Origin: Toxoplasma gondii ME49
Lineage: Eukaryota > Apicomplexa > Conoidasida > Eucoccidiorida > Sarcocystidae
Assembly (NCBI RefSeq): GCF_000006565.2
Contig: NC_031477.1
Location: 3,070,043-3,134,042 of the forward strand
Reading direction: 5' to 3'
Length of the DNA: 64,000 nucleotides
Both the position numbers and the translations under genes were made by a program. The notes below the pieces were generated by a model that made no database searches, was not told the origin of the DNA, and saw nothing but the letters and a program-made list of their open reading frames with translations. Below are positions 1-12,577 of the stretch, one piece after another. Numbering within the stretch: the stretch's first letter is position 1; each line of letters opens with the position of its first letter.

Positions 1-236
1 GAAGCATCCCCTCCGTTCCTTCTCTTACAGACGTTTTCGTTTGTTTGTCTCCACGCCCTTTCAGTTTCTCGCGTCGCGCTCGTTCTTCACCGGGCGCTCC
101 GCCAACGCTTCGCCCCTCTCTCTTTTCGTGCTTTTCTCTGAACCTTTCAAGACTCTTCGCCGTTTTCTGCCGGCCTGCGGTAGGCTGTCCAGGGTGACCG
201 ATGTCTCATTCATTCTTCTGTGTTCCATTCTCTCAG

Positions 237-3200
237 GTGGCAAAGCTGGTGGGGAGCAGCGAAAAAGTTGTCGGCACTCGAGACGACAAAGCGACGGCGG
301 CGGTGAGTGCGAACCAAAGGCGTCGATCTATCGATTTGGGCCTGCATACAGGCATTGCTATATACACATGTAGAGAGTCTTATATATATATATATATATA
401 TAATGTACGTCGTGAGAGGCAGATCAGCAAAGGCACGCGTATACAAAATGCGTTTAAATATATATATATATATATATAAGTATAATATTATATATAATAT
501 GCACATTTCTCTTCTTTGGTTTGGGAAGAGCCAGCGATGTGACGGAGCATTTTCTCTCGCGGCTTTGAGGAACTAAAGGGGGCTAAGGAGTGTCGCGTCT
601 CAATCAGATGAGAGGAGAAATTTGTCAGAAAAGAGAACTGACGCATGGTTTGTCGGTTTACACTCCGGCCACAGACGAAGACGCTCACGCGTCAGAACAT
701 TCTGTTTCATCTTCGTCGTGAAGCACTGTGCCTCGTCTTCTTGTCAGTTCGTCTTTTCTGTGTTTCTCTGTCACAATTCAACTATCGTCGATCTGTCTCT
801 CTGCTTCTGTCTCTCCTACTTCCATTCTCTTTCTTCTTCGCTCACGATATGTTCCGTCCACTGCCGCATCCTCTTTTTTCTCATGCGTTCTGCCTGCCGA
901 GTTCTGTAGCCTCCTCTTTGTGCGTTTCCTTCTCTCTCTTTCCTCATGTCGCGTCCTCTCTTTCCTCGTGTCTCTCTCTGTCTTGTTTGTTCCTCTGTTG
1001 CTTTGGCTTCTGTCTCTTTTCTGTAGCGTGTGGCTTCTCGCTTTCTTCCTGTTCATGCCTCCTTCTTGTTCGTCGAGGAAACGCTTTTTCTCCCGAGTTT
1101 CGCTCGTCACTTCCGGCTATCGTTTTTTGCTCCGTCGGTTTGCGCAGAAGCCTTTTCGTGTTTCGCCGGCGTTGTCGTGGTGCCTTCTCTCGAGTTTTTC
1201 TGCTTCGTCTTTGCTGATGTCTTGCTTTCTCGCAAACCGTCGGTGTCCAGCTTCTCGCTCCCTTCCTTCCTGTCTCTTTTTTCCCCGCTGCCTCTCCATT
1301 TCTTTCTTCTTCGCATCATCTCTTCTTTCGGCTCTCTTCTTCTTCTTCTCTGCAGTCTCTTCGGCGAGGCCATCTGCCGGCATCCTCGTCTATTCGCGAG
1401 CTCACAGCACAAGACGTCGACTTTCAACGGTGAGGCTCTTTGCGCTGCGTTGGATCCGACGCAGAGCGCAACCACGAGCGGTACTTGAAGACTGTATTCT
1501 GGCGAAGAGCTGCATGCAGACGTGGAGGAAGCGAACGCCGAAAGACGCGCGAACCGTCGAGAGAAGGCAGCAGGGAGGCGAACGCTGGAGAGTAAAGCTC
1601 CACGGGCAACAGCCGGAACCATCGACGCTGTTCACAAAAGAAATCAAACGGTCTCTTGTCACCTGCGCGCCAACTCGAAGCGCGCGAGGTGCCAAGCAGA
1701 CAGAGGTCGCGCCATCACGACATTCGCTTCCGCTCAAAACGGCCATACACAAACGATTCTCCAAAAGGGGAACCACCTGGATCGGCGCAGCCGCGCAGTC
1801 GGCGCCTGCTCGGAGGGGATCGCAATTCTTGATTTCATTTTTTTTTCTCGACCACAGCGCATTCCTTTTTTCGTCCAGTGTTCTCTGCTGGTTCTATCCT
1901 GCGCCTTTGGGATCGAGAGATGCGCGTCTGGCTGCTTGTCCACCGCGGGGGCGTTGGAGTTAGAACGCATTCTCGTTTCTCTGTCTGCATGCAGACGGCC
2001 GGAAGCGAAGGAGTTTGGATTCAACGCTGCCGAGCGCATGTTCGGTGCAAAGGGTCTCTACCAAGAGAACGACGCAGACTACTACAAACGCTTCTTCAAA
2101 GACAGATATCGACGCCTCGATGGTAAACGAAACGCCGTCCTGCCAATCTTCGAAACGCATTAGGTGTCTTCTTATGAGTGCTCTACACTCCTTTGTCTAT
2201 CCATCTGCATTTCGCTCCTCTTTAGCAGTTGTTTATCCACGCCTGTCCATCTGACAATCTCTCTGCGTGCATGATGCATGTATGCATTTCTGTATGTGCG
2301 CATGCATGAGTGCATGCGCGTACGTGTCTATCTGTTTATGTCTCTCTCTCTCTATCTCTCTATCTCTATTTCTCTCTCTATCTCTCTACCTATCCGCCAG
2401 TCTGTCTGTCGAGCTCTGTCTATGCATGCGTCGGCAGACGGCAGCTTGCTCAGCGTACGAAGGAATCGCCCTGGGTGTGCGTATGCATCTGCTCTGTGTC
2501 GGCCGATATAAGAGTCTACCTACGACAAGCAGAAAACGACCTTTTTGGAGACACGCATGTTGAAGAATTCGTTGTGTCAGTAGTTTATTTCCTTTCATCT
2601 CTGTCTGTTTTAATGGTTCATCTTTGTCGCTGCTTGATTTCAATGTGACATCGCTTCCCCTCCATCTGTTCGCGGATCCGTCCACGTTGAGCATCTCTGT
2701 GGTGCTCGCGCCTTGCGTCTGTGCGTCGATGTCGCGGACGACCATCGCGCCGGGCGTTCCGACAAGGGAGAAAGGAAAGAAGGTCGTCGCTTGGAGATGA
2801 TTGAGGAGAAAGCAGCTGTTGGTCGAATTCGCTTTGCCTTCAGGGAAGGAACGCGAGGCCGCCGAACGGCTGAAGGCGGAGAGCGCAAACAGCTTAGCGA
2901 AACGGAGACCGAGGCAACCATACATTCCCCCCAAGAAGTATTGGTAAAGTCATCGTTTCCTGTTTCTCTCCCTCGTTGTTTAGTTTTCGTCATCTCTCAC
3001 GCCACCACTACCTCCTGGGTTCCTCATGGTTCTGCTAGCGCCTCGCCGGTCTCTTCTCTCTCCTCCGTTTCGATACTTCTTCTGGACTGTGAATCTTCTT
3101 CTCTCGTCTCTCGCTTTCCTAGCGTTTCCTGATTACCTCCCGGCATCGATGCGGTGTCTGCAGTTGCTCGCCTGCGTTCTTCACCTTTGTGCAAATGCAT

Positions 3201-4127
3201 CCTCGGCCTCCCCCGTGAGGCTCCCGGGTCGCGCAGCTCTTTGGGGGCGATTCATCAGCTTGGCTGTTCCAGCTGGACTCGCGTTTTTTTCATCTCAAGT
3301 TTTTTGTTTCAAAGACGCCGCGCTCACTTGTCCACTTCATCCCCAGTCCTTGACTTGCTCGTCTTCGGTTGAGTCTCTCATCTTTATCCTCGCCTTTATC
3401 CTCTCCTTCCCGTTCTCATCTTTGTGTTTCTCTCTCTCACTTTCCTCGCAGTCTTTCTTCCTCTTCTTCTGTGGTTCCTTCGCCGCTTTTCTTCACTATC
3501 CAGCTCATGGTATTTCTTCTTTTCTCAGGTACAAAGACAACTACTCGTCGCCTCTCCCCTCAGACGTTCGAACGCTCCCGAGTCTCACTCTGAAGTTCGC
3601 CATGATGAACGAGGCGCGTCTGGTCAAAACAGGTTGGCGGCTGAAACCCTTTCGTTACTTCAAAGCATTGCATAGCGCTGCGGAGAACGGGAGTCGCGGA
3701 GACGCAAGCGGCTCCTCTGTTCTGCGGTGACAGACCGTCCTGGCCTCGTCACCCCTGCCACCCATTTTGTCGCTCGAAAATACACTCCTTCCTGGAATCG
3801 ATTTCGTAAATTCGAGCTGCGGACCTCTCGAGGCATCCCTGAGCCATTCCGCTGATCTCTTCATGTCTCAGCCAAGTGCCGAATGTTCCGAAATTTCCCT
3901 CTAGCTCCTGTTTCGGAAAGCGTCTCCGTTTCCAGTGTGCTCAAGCGCTAAACTCCCAATAATCCAAAATACCTTCTGCTCTTCCACGACAAATCTCTAA
4001 CATAAACAATATACACATGTATAAGAGTACACATGAATATATATACATATTGTATACCGGACAACCTCTCTTCATTCAGTAAAGAAGAATACATGGTACA
4101 CCCATCTATCTGTCTATATGTCTACCG

Positions 4128-4167
<40 letters not shown>

Positions 4168-7034
4168 TCCTTCTTCGGCGTTTTCGCTTGTTTTGCTGTT
4201 TTATGTTGGCCGCCCTCGCCGTGAATGCGTGTCAACGTTTTCGACAGTTTCTGGTCCTTTGTTCTGTTAAAAATCGTTTTTGTCTCGCAGGCCAGGCGCC
4301 TCTGAATCTCGCACTGTGGCGCGCATTCGAGGCTCGGCTTCTTCAGCTCGCAGGGCCGCGTACGAATGTGCGGGCGGCCACACTTCTCCGGGCGTTGCAT
4401 GCAATGAGTAAAATCCAACATCCTGTTCTTCCTGCTACACTCGAGGGACTGATTAGGTGAGTGTAAAGTCAAAAACATTCTCTCTGCACCTCTCCAGTTC
4501 GCCGCAGATTCAACTCGCTCTCTCGTCATACGCATCTCTCCATATATATATATATATATATATATATATCTGTATCGGCATACATGTGTATCGGTGAGTC
4601 TGTCGATGTGCCTAGTTCTGTGTTTGTGCGTCTATGTTTTTAAGAACGCATTTGTAGAACCACACACTGGTATGCGTACCCTCGTAGCTTTCCGTCTATG
4701 AGCCTATCTGTCTAGCGATCTCTCTACCAATTTACCTATATTTCCATTTTTCTGTCTCTCTGTCTATACATACATATATATATATATGTATATGTCTCTC
4801 GATAGATATGTATATCTACTTGTCTGTCCTTATGTATATATATATATATATATGTATATATTGTAGACGGGCATATAGGCAGCGGTGAACCTCTGTGTCG
4901 AGAGGCCGACTTGTGTGCATCTGTCCTTCTTCGTTGTTGCCTCAGAAGGCAAGATGCAGAGCCGTTGAGGAGCAGGGAGTGGAGTTCTTCACTCTGTCTT
5001 GTGCATGGAGCGCTGAGAGGAAGCGCGTGAACAAGCATTCTAATTACACTGTGGAGAGACGACTTGTCTGTTCCGGCGTCGAGATTGGAGAGCAGAGACC
5101 TGTTAGGCGACAGCTGTTAACATGTTCTCTCTCGCTTCTGTATGTGCTTCGATTCGCTGGTGTCGCTCGCGACTGTGGACGGGTGTCTCTCCCGGGGCGA
5201 GCCTCACAGGCGCATGCCTCTTTCCTTGAAATATTTCATCTTCCATGTCAACTCTTTGCTCGAGTGAAGTCTGTTTCGTGTCGGTTCCACTGTGGTCCAA
5301 TTTTCACGCATTGTGTTCGCTCTCTCTCGGGCGTCGCTTTTCGCATCAGTGTCTGTCGTTTCTCGTCGTCGTTTTCGCGTTGTCGTCTTCCTTTGAGCTC
5401 CCCTGTCCATCCCGTTTCCCTCGCTGTCTTTGGTCTTCTCCTCAGAGGTTTGACGTTTCGAGAGGCAAGCCTCAAGCCTCAGCACTACGTCTTTCTGTAC
5501 CAGGTTCGCAAATGCCGAGATCATCAGCCTTTTTTTCTCTCGTCGTCTCGCTTTTGCCCCTCCAATCTCAGTCTTTCTGGTTTCTTCTCTTGTCCTGAAT
5601 TTGAGGCCGCCGCCACGAGATCTCACCCGGTTCACACTCTCTTCGTTTCCCCTCCAACCTGTAACCAGTTGTTCGCCTCTCTCCAACTCGTTGTTCCCCG
5701 TCTTTTCTTGTCCTTGGTCGCCAATGCGCGAACTTCCGACGAATCTACTCGCCGTTCTGTCCGCAGCGTTCGTCGTACCTTTCGTCGGTCTCCTTTTCAT
5801 CTGAGAAGATCAGGTCGTCCTTCCCGCTTCTGCGCCCTCTGCTTTCCACCCTTCTTGTCTTTCGTAGTGCTCTTTCCATTTTTGCCTTCGCTTTGTGATT
5901 CGAAACTCGTTCCTCTTTCCTTCGTCGCGCGCATCTCTCTGTGTTGGGCTTCTCCACCTCAGGTTCCTGTTTTCTCCTTCTTCCTGCCTTTCCTACCGTT
6001 TTGTTTCTGTTGCTCTCTCCCTTCTCGCTGCAGTCCGTATGCTCCTCTATCGTCTTCTCCTTTTCCGTATGGCCTTTCGTCAGGCTCTCTTTTTCCTCAT
6101 TTCTTTTCGTCCTGGTCCCTCTTCACCTGGCGGTTTCTCACGCGCAGTCACTCTTTGGGATTCGCAGCCGCAGCACTCTGTGTCTTCCGCATTGTGACTT
6201 CTCTCATTCCATTCTGCCTCTCTTCTCGCTCCGGTTTTGCTCTTCATTTCCCCCCCTTTTCCCCCCCTTTTCGTTTTCTCTCCCTCCTTTTCATCTCCCT
6301 TTTCCGCCCTTGCGCGTCTCTCTGCCTTCCATTTTCATCGCCTCCTGTTTTTTTGTTTCTATCCGCCTATCTCCATCTGTCTCCTTTTGTCTCCACGGCG
6401 CGTTTAGGCTTTCGCTCGGCTGCGCTACCGCCATGTGTACCTCGTGCGGGGTCTGAAGGAGATGATGCTCTCTTGGTCGACTCTCCGCAACAACTTCCTC
6501 ATTAAAGTGAGAAACTAGATTTCTGCTGTTTTCACAGCAGCCTTTCTTCCTCAGCCGGTCGCTGGCCAATCGACGAAAGGCGCTCTTCGTCGCATGCATG
6601 GAACTACGGAAAAAGGCAGAACAAAAAGGCCTTCTGGGCAGCGAAACGACCGCGAAGTTCGACACACGGAAGAGCGAGACAGGAGACACTGCAAATGGAG
6701 ATCAGGATATTGTTCAGCTTTTGGACATGCGTTCATGGTGTAGTTTATCCGCCGGATAAAGCATGCGCAAGGCACTAAACGTGGAGGGATCGAAAAACGT
6801 CCAGTAGAAGAGAGATTTCACTTGATGCCGAGGCTATTATTCCTTCTTCCTGGCGGGAGAGACAGAGGCTCTGTGAAATGAACAGTCGGCTCGGGTCTCT
6901 TGCAGGTGCCTCCCCAATGCCTCGCCTCCAGGTCATGTAACAGTTCACGCGTTTTTTCTTTCTAGCTCTAGCCCCAATCTATGTAGATCGATTTATCTCC
7001 TTCCATGCACACATAGACATATATACATATGTGA

Positions 7035-7071
<37 letters not shown>

Positions 7072-9569
7072 TGTGTGCACGTATATGTATGTAACTAAGC
7101 ATACATGTTATGTTTCCGAAGTGAGACTGCGTTCGTGGAGAGCTGCGAAGAGCCGCGTGCGCCTAAAGATCTCTCCTCCTGTCTCCACCGCGCGTATTCG
7201 GCTGCTCTCTCTCTCGTTTGTCGTTCTGTGGTTCGTCCTGCGAACGCGCAAGAGGCAGGCAGCAGGCGCGTCGCAGGTGTCTGCACAGACAGAGGGGGTC
7301 CGTTGCTCGTCTCTTCTTCTAGGGGAGGTTCGCGCCGTCGTTTTTCTCCTTCCGACTGGCAAGCGTCTCAGTTTCCTCATCTACGCATCGGCTACGCATC
7401 GACCTGCCTCACGACGCGCTAGGCTCGATTCAAGTGCCTCCTTCGCTGGCCGCCCGAGTGCATGCAGGGTGCGCGCTGCATTACTCTCTGGCACACGGTG
7501 TCTGTGAGACTTCAATTCTCGTTTTTCTGCTCGCTCTGGCGCAGGCTGCAAACGCCATTTGCAAGCTCGACCTCGCACACCACATTCTCATCGAACCTCT
7601 GAGGGCGACTCTCGCTGCGCGAATTCCTGGCTTTTCACGTACGTCTTCACTCAACCAGATGTCGGCAGGTGGATAGGCTTCTTCATGTTCTGCATTTCCA
7701 ATGAACAATCATACTTGAATCACTACAGGGATGTACAGACCTTCCTGTATCTCTCGATGTCTCGCGTCTGGACTGTATCTCTCTCTCTCTATATATATAT
7801 ATATAGATAGATAGATATAGATATGTAAACGAGCGTGTATATACACAGGGACATGCGTACATGTCATGCCTCAGAATATATAACTTCGGATTGTGTGCGG
7901 GTTAAGGTATCCGCCTTTGTGTTTGTGACATCTGTTTCTCGTGGCGTGTCTGTCCAGATTTTCCCGCTACTTTCTTCCTCCGATTCGCTTCGTTTGGATC
8001 TGTTTTTTCTCCGTTCTCCTTCTCTTTTCTCGTCTCCTTCTTCAGCGAGCAACTGCCGTCGTGTGAAGTGGATCACGGTCCTAGGTCTTTTCTCGGATGC
8101 GATGATTCTTTCTTTTCTCCGCGTCTGCCATAAGCACGAACATGCGTTCCGAACCTATTCAAGAAACCTGCAACTGATTGAGCTCTATCTGCGCCTTGAG
8201 AAACCTGAGGTGTATGCACAGCTGCCCCTCACCACGCAGTTCTTTCTCGAGTGTCTCCGGAGAACTCACACTGAAGGTACGTCATCCTGTCAGTCTGTGG
8301 ACCTCAGATCAAAACGACGCCTTCCATCACAGCTGGCTTCTATCTACCGTTTACCGTTCCCTATTCGCGTTGCTCTCGAAGGAAAGGCGTCAATCAAGAC
8401 CGACGTACTGTGTCTTGACGGGCAAGCTTTGCCCGAACTGAGGCCTTACTCATGAAGCCGTTTCTTCCCTTTAGTCTCTGGTTTCTATAAATATAGTCTT
8501 CTCTCAAGCTCTCGTCTCGGAGAACGAATTCAGTTCCTCTTTTTCCTTCAGTCTGCTTGTGTCCGCGTCTTTCAAGTTTCCTTTCTTTGCTCCGTTGCTT
8601 CCTCTACACAATGGCACCTTCTTTCTCGCGCTGTCAGCTTCCTGCCTTCGCCACACCCTTCGCGTTGATATCCATTCTCTTACTTCCCCTTGTGAGTTCC
8701 TTCCTTTCTCTCCACCTTCTCGTTCTTTCTTGGTCTGCGTGAAAGAAACACCGAGTGCATGCGACTGAAGGAAAATGCGCATTTCGGCGTTTGTCTGCCG
8801 TCTTCAGATGCAGAGGAAGACGAGAGCGAAGACGAATCCGACGACGAAGATGACGCTGACGACGAATCTCCTACTCTCGTAGGAGACGGTCAGGAACTCA
8901 CACTTTCGTCTTCCTTAAGCGTCGCCGATTTCATCCCTTCTTCGCCTTCCTCGTCTTCTCCTTCTGCTTCTCCGTATTCTTCTCTTTCTGGTTCTTCATC
9001 GCCTGTGCATTCTTCTTCTCGTCTTTCTCCAACGCAGTGGTCCTCGGAAACAGATAACGAAGCAGAGGACCCGCGTCGTGGTGTCGATGCCGGGGAAGCT
9101 TGTGCTGCTGCTGTCGAGGCTTCCGCCGCGCTTCATTTGTCTCAGACGAGCTCAGCGGCTTGTGCAGTCGACGCCCAGAGTTCCTCCGTTGCGAAGCAAA
9201 CCATGGCGCCTGTGGCAGGAACAAACGCTTCCCCCTCCGCAACGACAGCGCCCAACTGTACATACAGCTCCGCGCTGCACGAGGACGTTAGCAGAATGCT
9301 TCGCAAGATCGGCGTCGGCCACTCAAACTCTGTCATGGCAGGTAATTTCTTCTTGATCTCGTCTTCTGAGTTTTCTGACCGTCCGCGTGTCAAATCAACA
9401 TCTCGTAGCTCGACCTGAAGTCCGCGGATAGACGGTGAGGCTCCTGCGTTCCATGCCCGCGCTCGTATGCTTTTCAGCTCTCCGCGTCTTCGTATCTGTA
9501 TGACTAAGCATCTGCAGACACATGTATGCGTATGAATATATACACGAAGAGATCCAAGCATATAGACAA

Positions 9570-9605
<36 letters not shown>

Positions 9606-11239
9606 ATAACTCTCCCCCCTCATTTGTTCAGTGTATAATCCTACCTAAACGTATTTACAAAAGCACGTATATGTGTATACGAAAATGCACGAATGTCTAT
9701 GAATGTATTTCTTCATATTATATGTATACATATATATATATATGCGCGCTGGACTGTGGGGTGTGTGGCTGAGCTGGACTTCACAAGTCACTGGATGCGT
9801 GTCTGTACACTTGAGATGTGGACGTGAACGAACTTTGGGTTTATGGGTGACGTTCAACCAGCGAGAAAAGAGAGGTGATTGTGTCCCAGGCTCCCGCGGT
9901 ACGAACTAAGCTTTTCTCAATGTCTCTACTTGATTATATTTTCTAGATCTCCTCAAGGTTTCTCGTGCTCCGATTTCTCGTCTGCTAGCATGATACGGTT
10001 TGCAGAGAGTGCAGAGAGTTCATGCATGCGGTCTCACCAATCCGCTGCCGAGTGCGCAGGCGCTCGCACGAAGGGAGAGACACCGGAAGTCTCTGTGAGC
10101 CGTGTTCGTTCTGCTTCGCCTCCTCTCTTTCTAGTCTCTCTGTTTCACTCTTTCGACTTCCAACCGCTGGGAGTCTCCACTGTTCTCTGTCGCTACGTTT
10201 CGAGCGTTCTGTGTCTCGCTCCCATGCGTCTCTCTCCGTCGGCTCTCGCTTCTTCAAGCCGTCACTCTGCGTGTCTTTCGCTGTGTGTTCCGCACGTGGT
10301 GTTTGCTGCGAAAGCTTATGTCTCGTTCTTTGTTTCCGATGTCAAATCAAGCGTCGTCTGCCTGCCTGCGCTGCGCAGGTCCCCTGACAGTGGACATGTT
10401 CCACGCTGCTTCTCAAACGGTGATTGAAGTCTGTCCGTCCTTCCAGTTTTACGCCAACAGCGTCCAGTTTACGGCTCTCAGCAAAAGGTAGGGATTTCGG
10501 GGTGTCGCAACTGGCTTCTCTTCGTTCTGCTCGTGGGCGCAGCACTGCATTCGGCTTTTCTGTCTGTCTCCGCCATTCCCTCTTCGTCGATCCTCTCTTT
10601 TTCCCTCGTGTCTCTGCGATGCTTTGCTTGCTCTCTCCACGCACATCTCCCCCTTCACTCGTCCTCGTCATGAGATTTTTCGATGGGGTTTGTCGTTCTG
10701 TCTTGTCTCTGTCCATCTCTTTGCGGTCTTCTCCTGTCTCGGTTTTCTGTCTCCCTTGGCATCTACTTTGCAAGAGCGTTCCGCTTCACCGCCAACTCCT
10801 GGCGTGTGGCTTGCCCTATCTGTTTTCTTCTTGGCTAGTACATATGCGAGGCCTTCTCTACTTTTCGTTAGCCTCCTTCTTGTTTCCCCCGCAGCATTTC
10901 CCCTCTGTGGACCCTCCCTCGTTCGTTCTTTCACTCGTCCATCTCCCGGTCTCTCTTTTCCTGCACTTTCTTTCTCTCCTGCCCTTCGTTCTGTTTTTTA
11001 AGTTCTTCGTCTCCCCTCCACTTTCGTGCTGCGTCTTACTGGCTTTCTTCAATTTCCTTTTTCTCTTTTCCTTCTTCTGCAGAAGACACCAACTCCTTCT
11101 GTCCATGGGATTCAAGCTTGTGCTCGTCCCCCACCAGCGCTGGGGGTCGTTGCAGACGGAGGAAGAGAAGAAGAAACTGCTTTTCTCTCTTCTTCCGCCG
11201 AGTGTTCTTCACTCCGCTTTGAATGCGTCTGACGTCTAG
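237..11239 (+). CDS. RAP-domain protein (5' partial), probable organellar RNA-binding protein
   Basis: The last exon (11083-11239) encodes a typical RAP core: RHQLLLSMGFKLVLVPHQRW, then GSL and a charged tail. RAP proteins of apicomplexans are helical-repeat RNA-binding proteins, mostly of mitochondrion or apicoplast, acting on organellar rRNA and mRNA; the role here is inferred from family. Fourteen exons join in phase: 237-302, 1356-1429, 1520-1591, 1995-2122, 2844-2943, 3529-3632, 4291-4456, 5446-5503, 6408-6506, 7545-7638, 8046-8276, 8808-9341, 10379-10487, 11083-11239. Together they give 663 residues and a TAG stop. Exons 4291-4456 and 8046-8276 are helical and leucine-rich, as expected of the repeat region. 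Exon 8808-9341 is an acidic then Ser-rich insertion of about 178 residues between the helical region and RAP. The start and any targeting peptide lie upstream of the window. Exact joins in the first 1.6 kb are the least certain. Confidence 0.82.
2339..2396. repeat. (CTCTAT/TCTC)n simple repeat in a RAP-gene intron
   Basis: A run of CTCT and CTAT units follows a cluster of TGCATGC-like palindromes (2275-2320). It lies in the intron between exons 1995-2122 and 2844-2943. Nothing suggests coding. Confidence 0.7.
4133..4164. repeat. (TA)n microsatellite
   Basis: Sixteen or so uninterrupted TA units in the intron before exon 4291-4456 of the RAP gene. Similar shorter runs occur at about 380-402, 458-478, 4542-4569, 4770-4790 and 4836-4852, all intronic. 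Confidence 0.85.
7037..7068. repeat. (TA)n microsatellite
   Basis: Uninterrupted TA run in the 1 kb intron between exons 6408-6506 and 7545-7638 of the RAP gene. Further short TA runs are at about 7786-7805, 9573-9602 and 9728-9743 in later introns. Confidence 0.85.
8808..9341 (+). other. Acidic/Ser-rich low-complexity exon inside the RAP gene
   Basis: A single 534-nt exon with clean splice borders (TCTTCAG before, GTAATT after). It opens with a run of Asp/Glu and continues with about 60 residues dominated by Ser and Pro. It ends in a less biased stretch (around HEDVSRMLRKIGVGHSNSVM) that probably resumes the folded region. The exon starts and ends in phase 1, so it could be skipped without a frameshift. 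Confidence 0.7.
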
Positions 11240-12577
11240 CTGGTTGCTCCCTCTCTCTTCCCCCTCTTTTACTTTTCTGCCTTTTTTCTAACTTTCTCTG
11301 TGCTATCCCCGCCCCTCCGTCCGATCCTCGTTGCTTCCTGCCTTTCCTCTTCTGCCTGTGCTCCTCTGCGGCCTCCTATCGCATCTTTCTCGGGATTAAC
11401 GTTGCTACCATACCGCGCTCGAGGAAACCGGACATTTCAGACTGCCCCCTGTCATTTGTGTCTCTTCCTCCTCTTCCGGCGACCTTGTCGTGAGCCTTGA
11501 AGAGACGAACAGCGTACCGGCGACAAGCCTCAGTGAGCCGGCGAGGAGGTTCAAGGATTCGAAACAACATCACAACCGTGGAAGGACCGTTTAACGCTGC
11601 AACGTTCCGTTTGCCAGTGTGCGTCGCGTTTAAGCCTCTTGATCAACGGATCTGGTGATTCGCGATGTTTTCTTCTGGATACGAAGTGTGTCGTGGAGCG
11701 GCGGAGAGACCCGGAGACCGTCCAGGCTCCAGCGCAACACAGCGGGACTCGCTAAAAGAAAAGAAAGGAAGTCCGAAACGCGAAGGCGAGACACCACCAG
11801 CGTTTGCAGCGAAACCGGGAACCTGAGGAACGCGGCACCGCTGCGAGAAACGCGGAGAAAACAGAGAACTACGAGGCACCAGGGAAGCCGAACAAAAACT
11901 CCAGGGATGACGCGAATTCCGAAAAGACATAAATGAATGCAGAAACACGAGTTCTCTTTCGCATGACTTGCAGTCATATTCAGCATCCTAGGTCCTAGCG
12001 AAACGCAAAACGCCATTGCCGCCCAAGCTCAGAGACACCGGCCAAAGAGTCCCCTGAAGGGATGCCCACCATGGGACGTCTCTCCGGAGACGGCTGATAC
12101 AGTGAGGAAGAGCTTTCGCATCTTCGATCCCCTCTCGCTTCTCCTTCTTCCAACGCACTTGAAATGAGAGAGGCGATGCTTCGCCATATTTGCCATCCAT
12201 CCCTCTCCCTCGTTACGCATCTTCGGTCCACCCCCACTGTCGTCTCCGCCGTCACCAGCTGCGCCTCTGCGACCTGAAAAAAGGCCGTTGCTTTGCTATA
12301 CAAGCGGTCGAGAACGATCTATCTCTCTCTCTCGCCGTCACTCCAGTTCGCTTACGGACTAGTCTCTCTCTCTATCTTGTCGCACTCTCTCTTTTGTCGT
12401 TCTTTTCTTCCTATGTCGCTCTCTCTCTCTTGTTGGCACGCTCTTGTGTTTGGACGAAGGCCTGTCTCCTTCTTCCCTTCTTCTCTCTGGGGCGGCCCAA
12501 GACGCACACCTCTGTGAACGTTGTTTTTTCTCTGTTTTCACGGACGCACTGGACTCTCTGAAACGCTGTTTCGCGTC
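11240..12577. other. Convergent spacer between RAP gene and prefoldin gene
   Basis: This 1.3 kb holds the 3' ends of two genes transcribed toward each other. The left part is C/T-rich like the RAP introns, and the centre is A/G-rich on the + strand. I see no gene, repeat family or RNA gene. No AATAAA-type signal stands out, as is usual for coccidia. Confidence 0.6.

Noticed and set aside
728..1963. 411-codon open frame on the + strand
   Set aside because: Built from Ser/Leu/Phe codons of a C/T-rich intron. It spans acceptors and donors of real RAP exons in other frames and has no domain.
4895..6505. 536-codon open frame on the + strand
   Set aside because: Pyrimidine-rich intron read in one frame. 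Only 5446-5503 and 6408-6506 are real exons; they join in phase with their neighbours as parts of the RAP chain.
10424..11239. 271-codon frame containing the RAP exon
   Set aside because: The frame is real only from 11083. Upstream of that it is a pyrimidine-rich intron.
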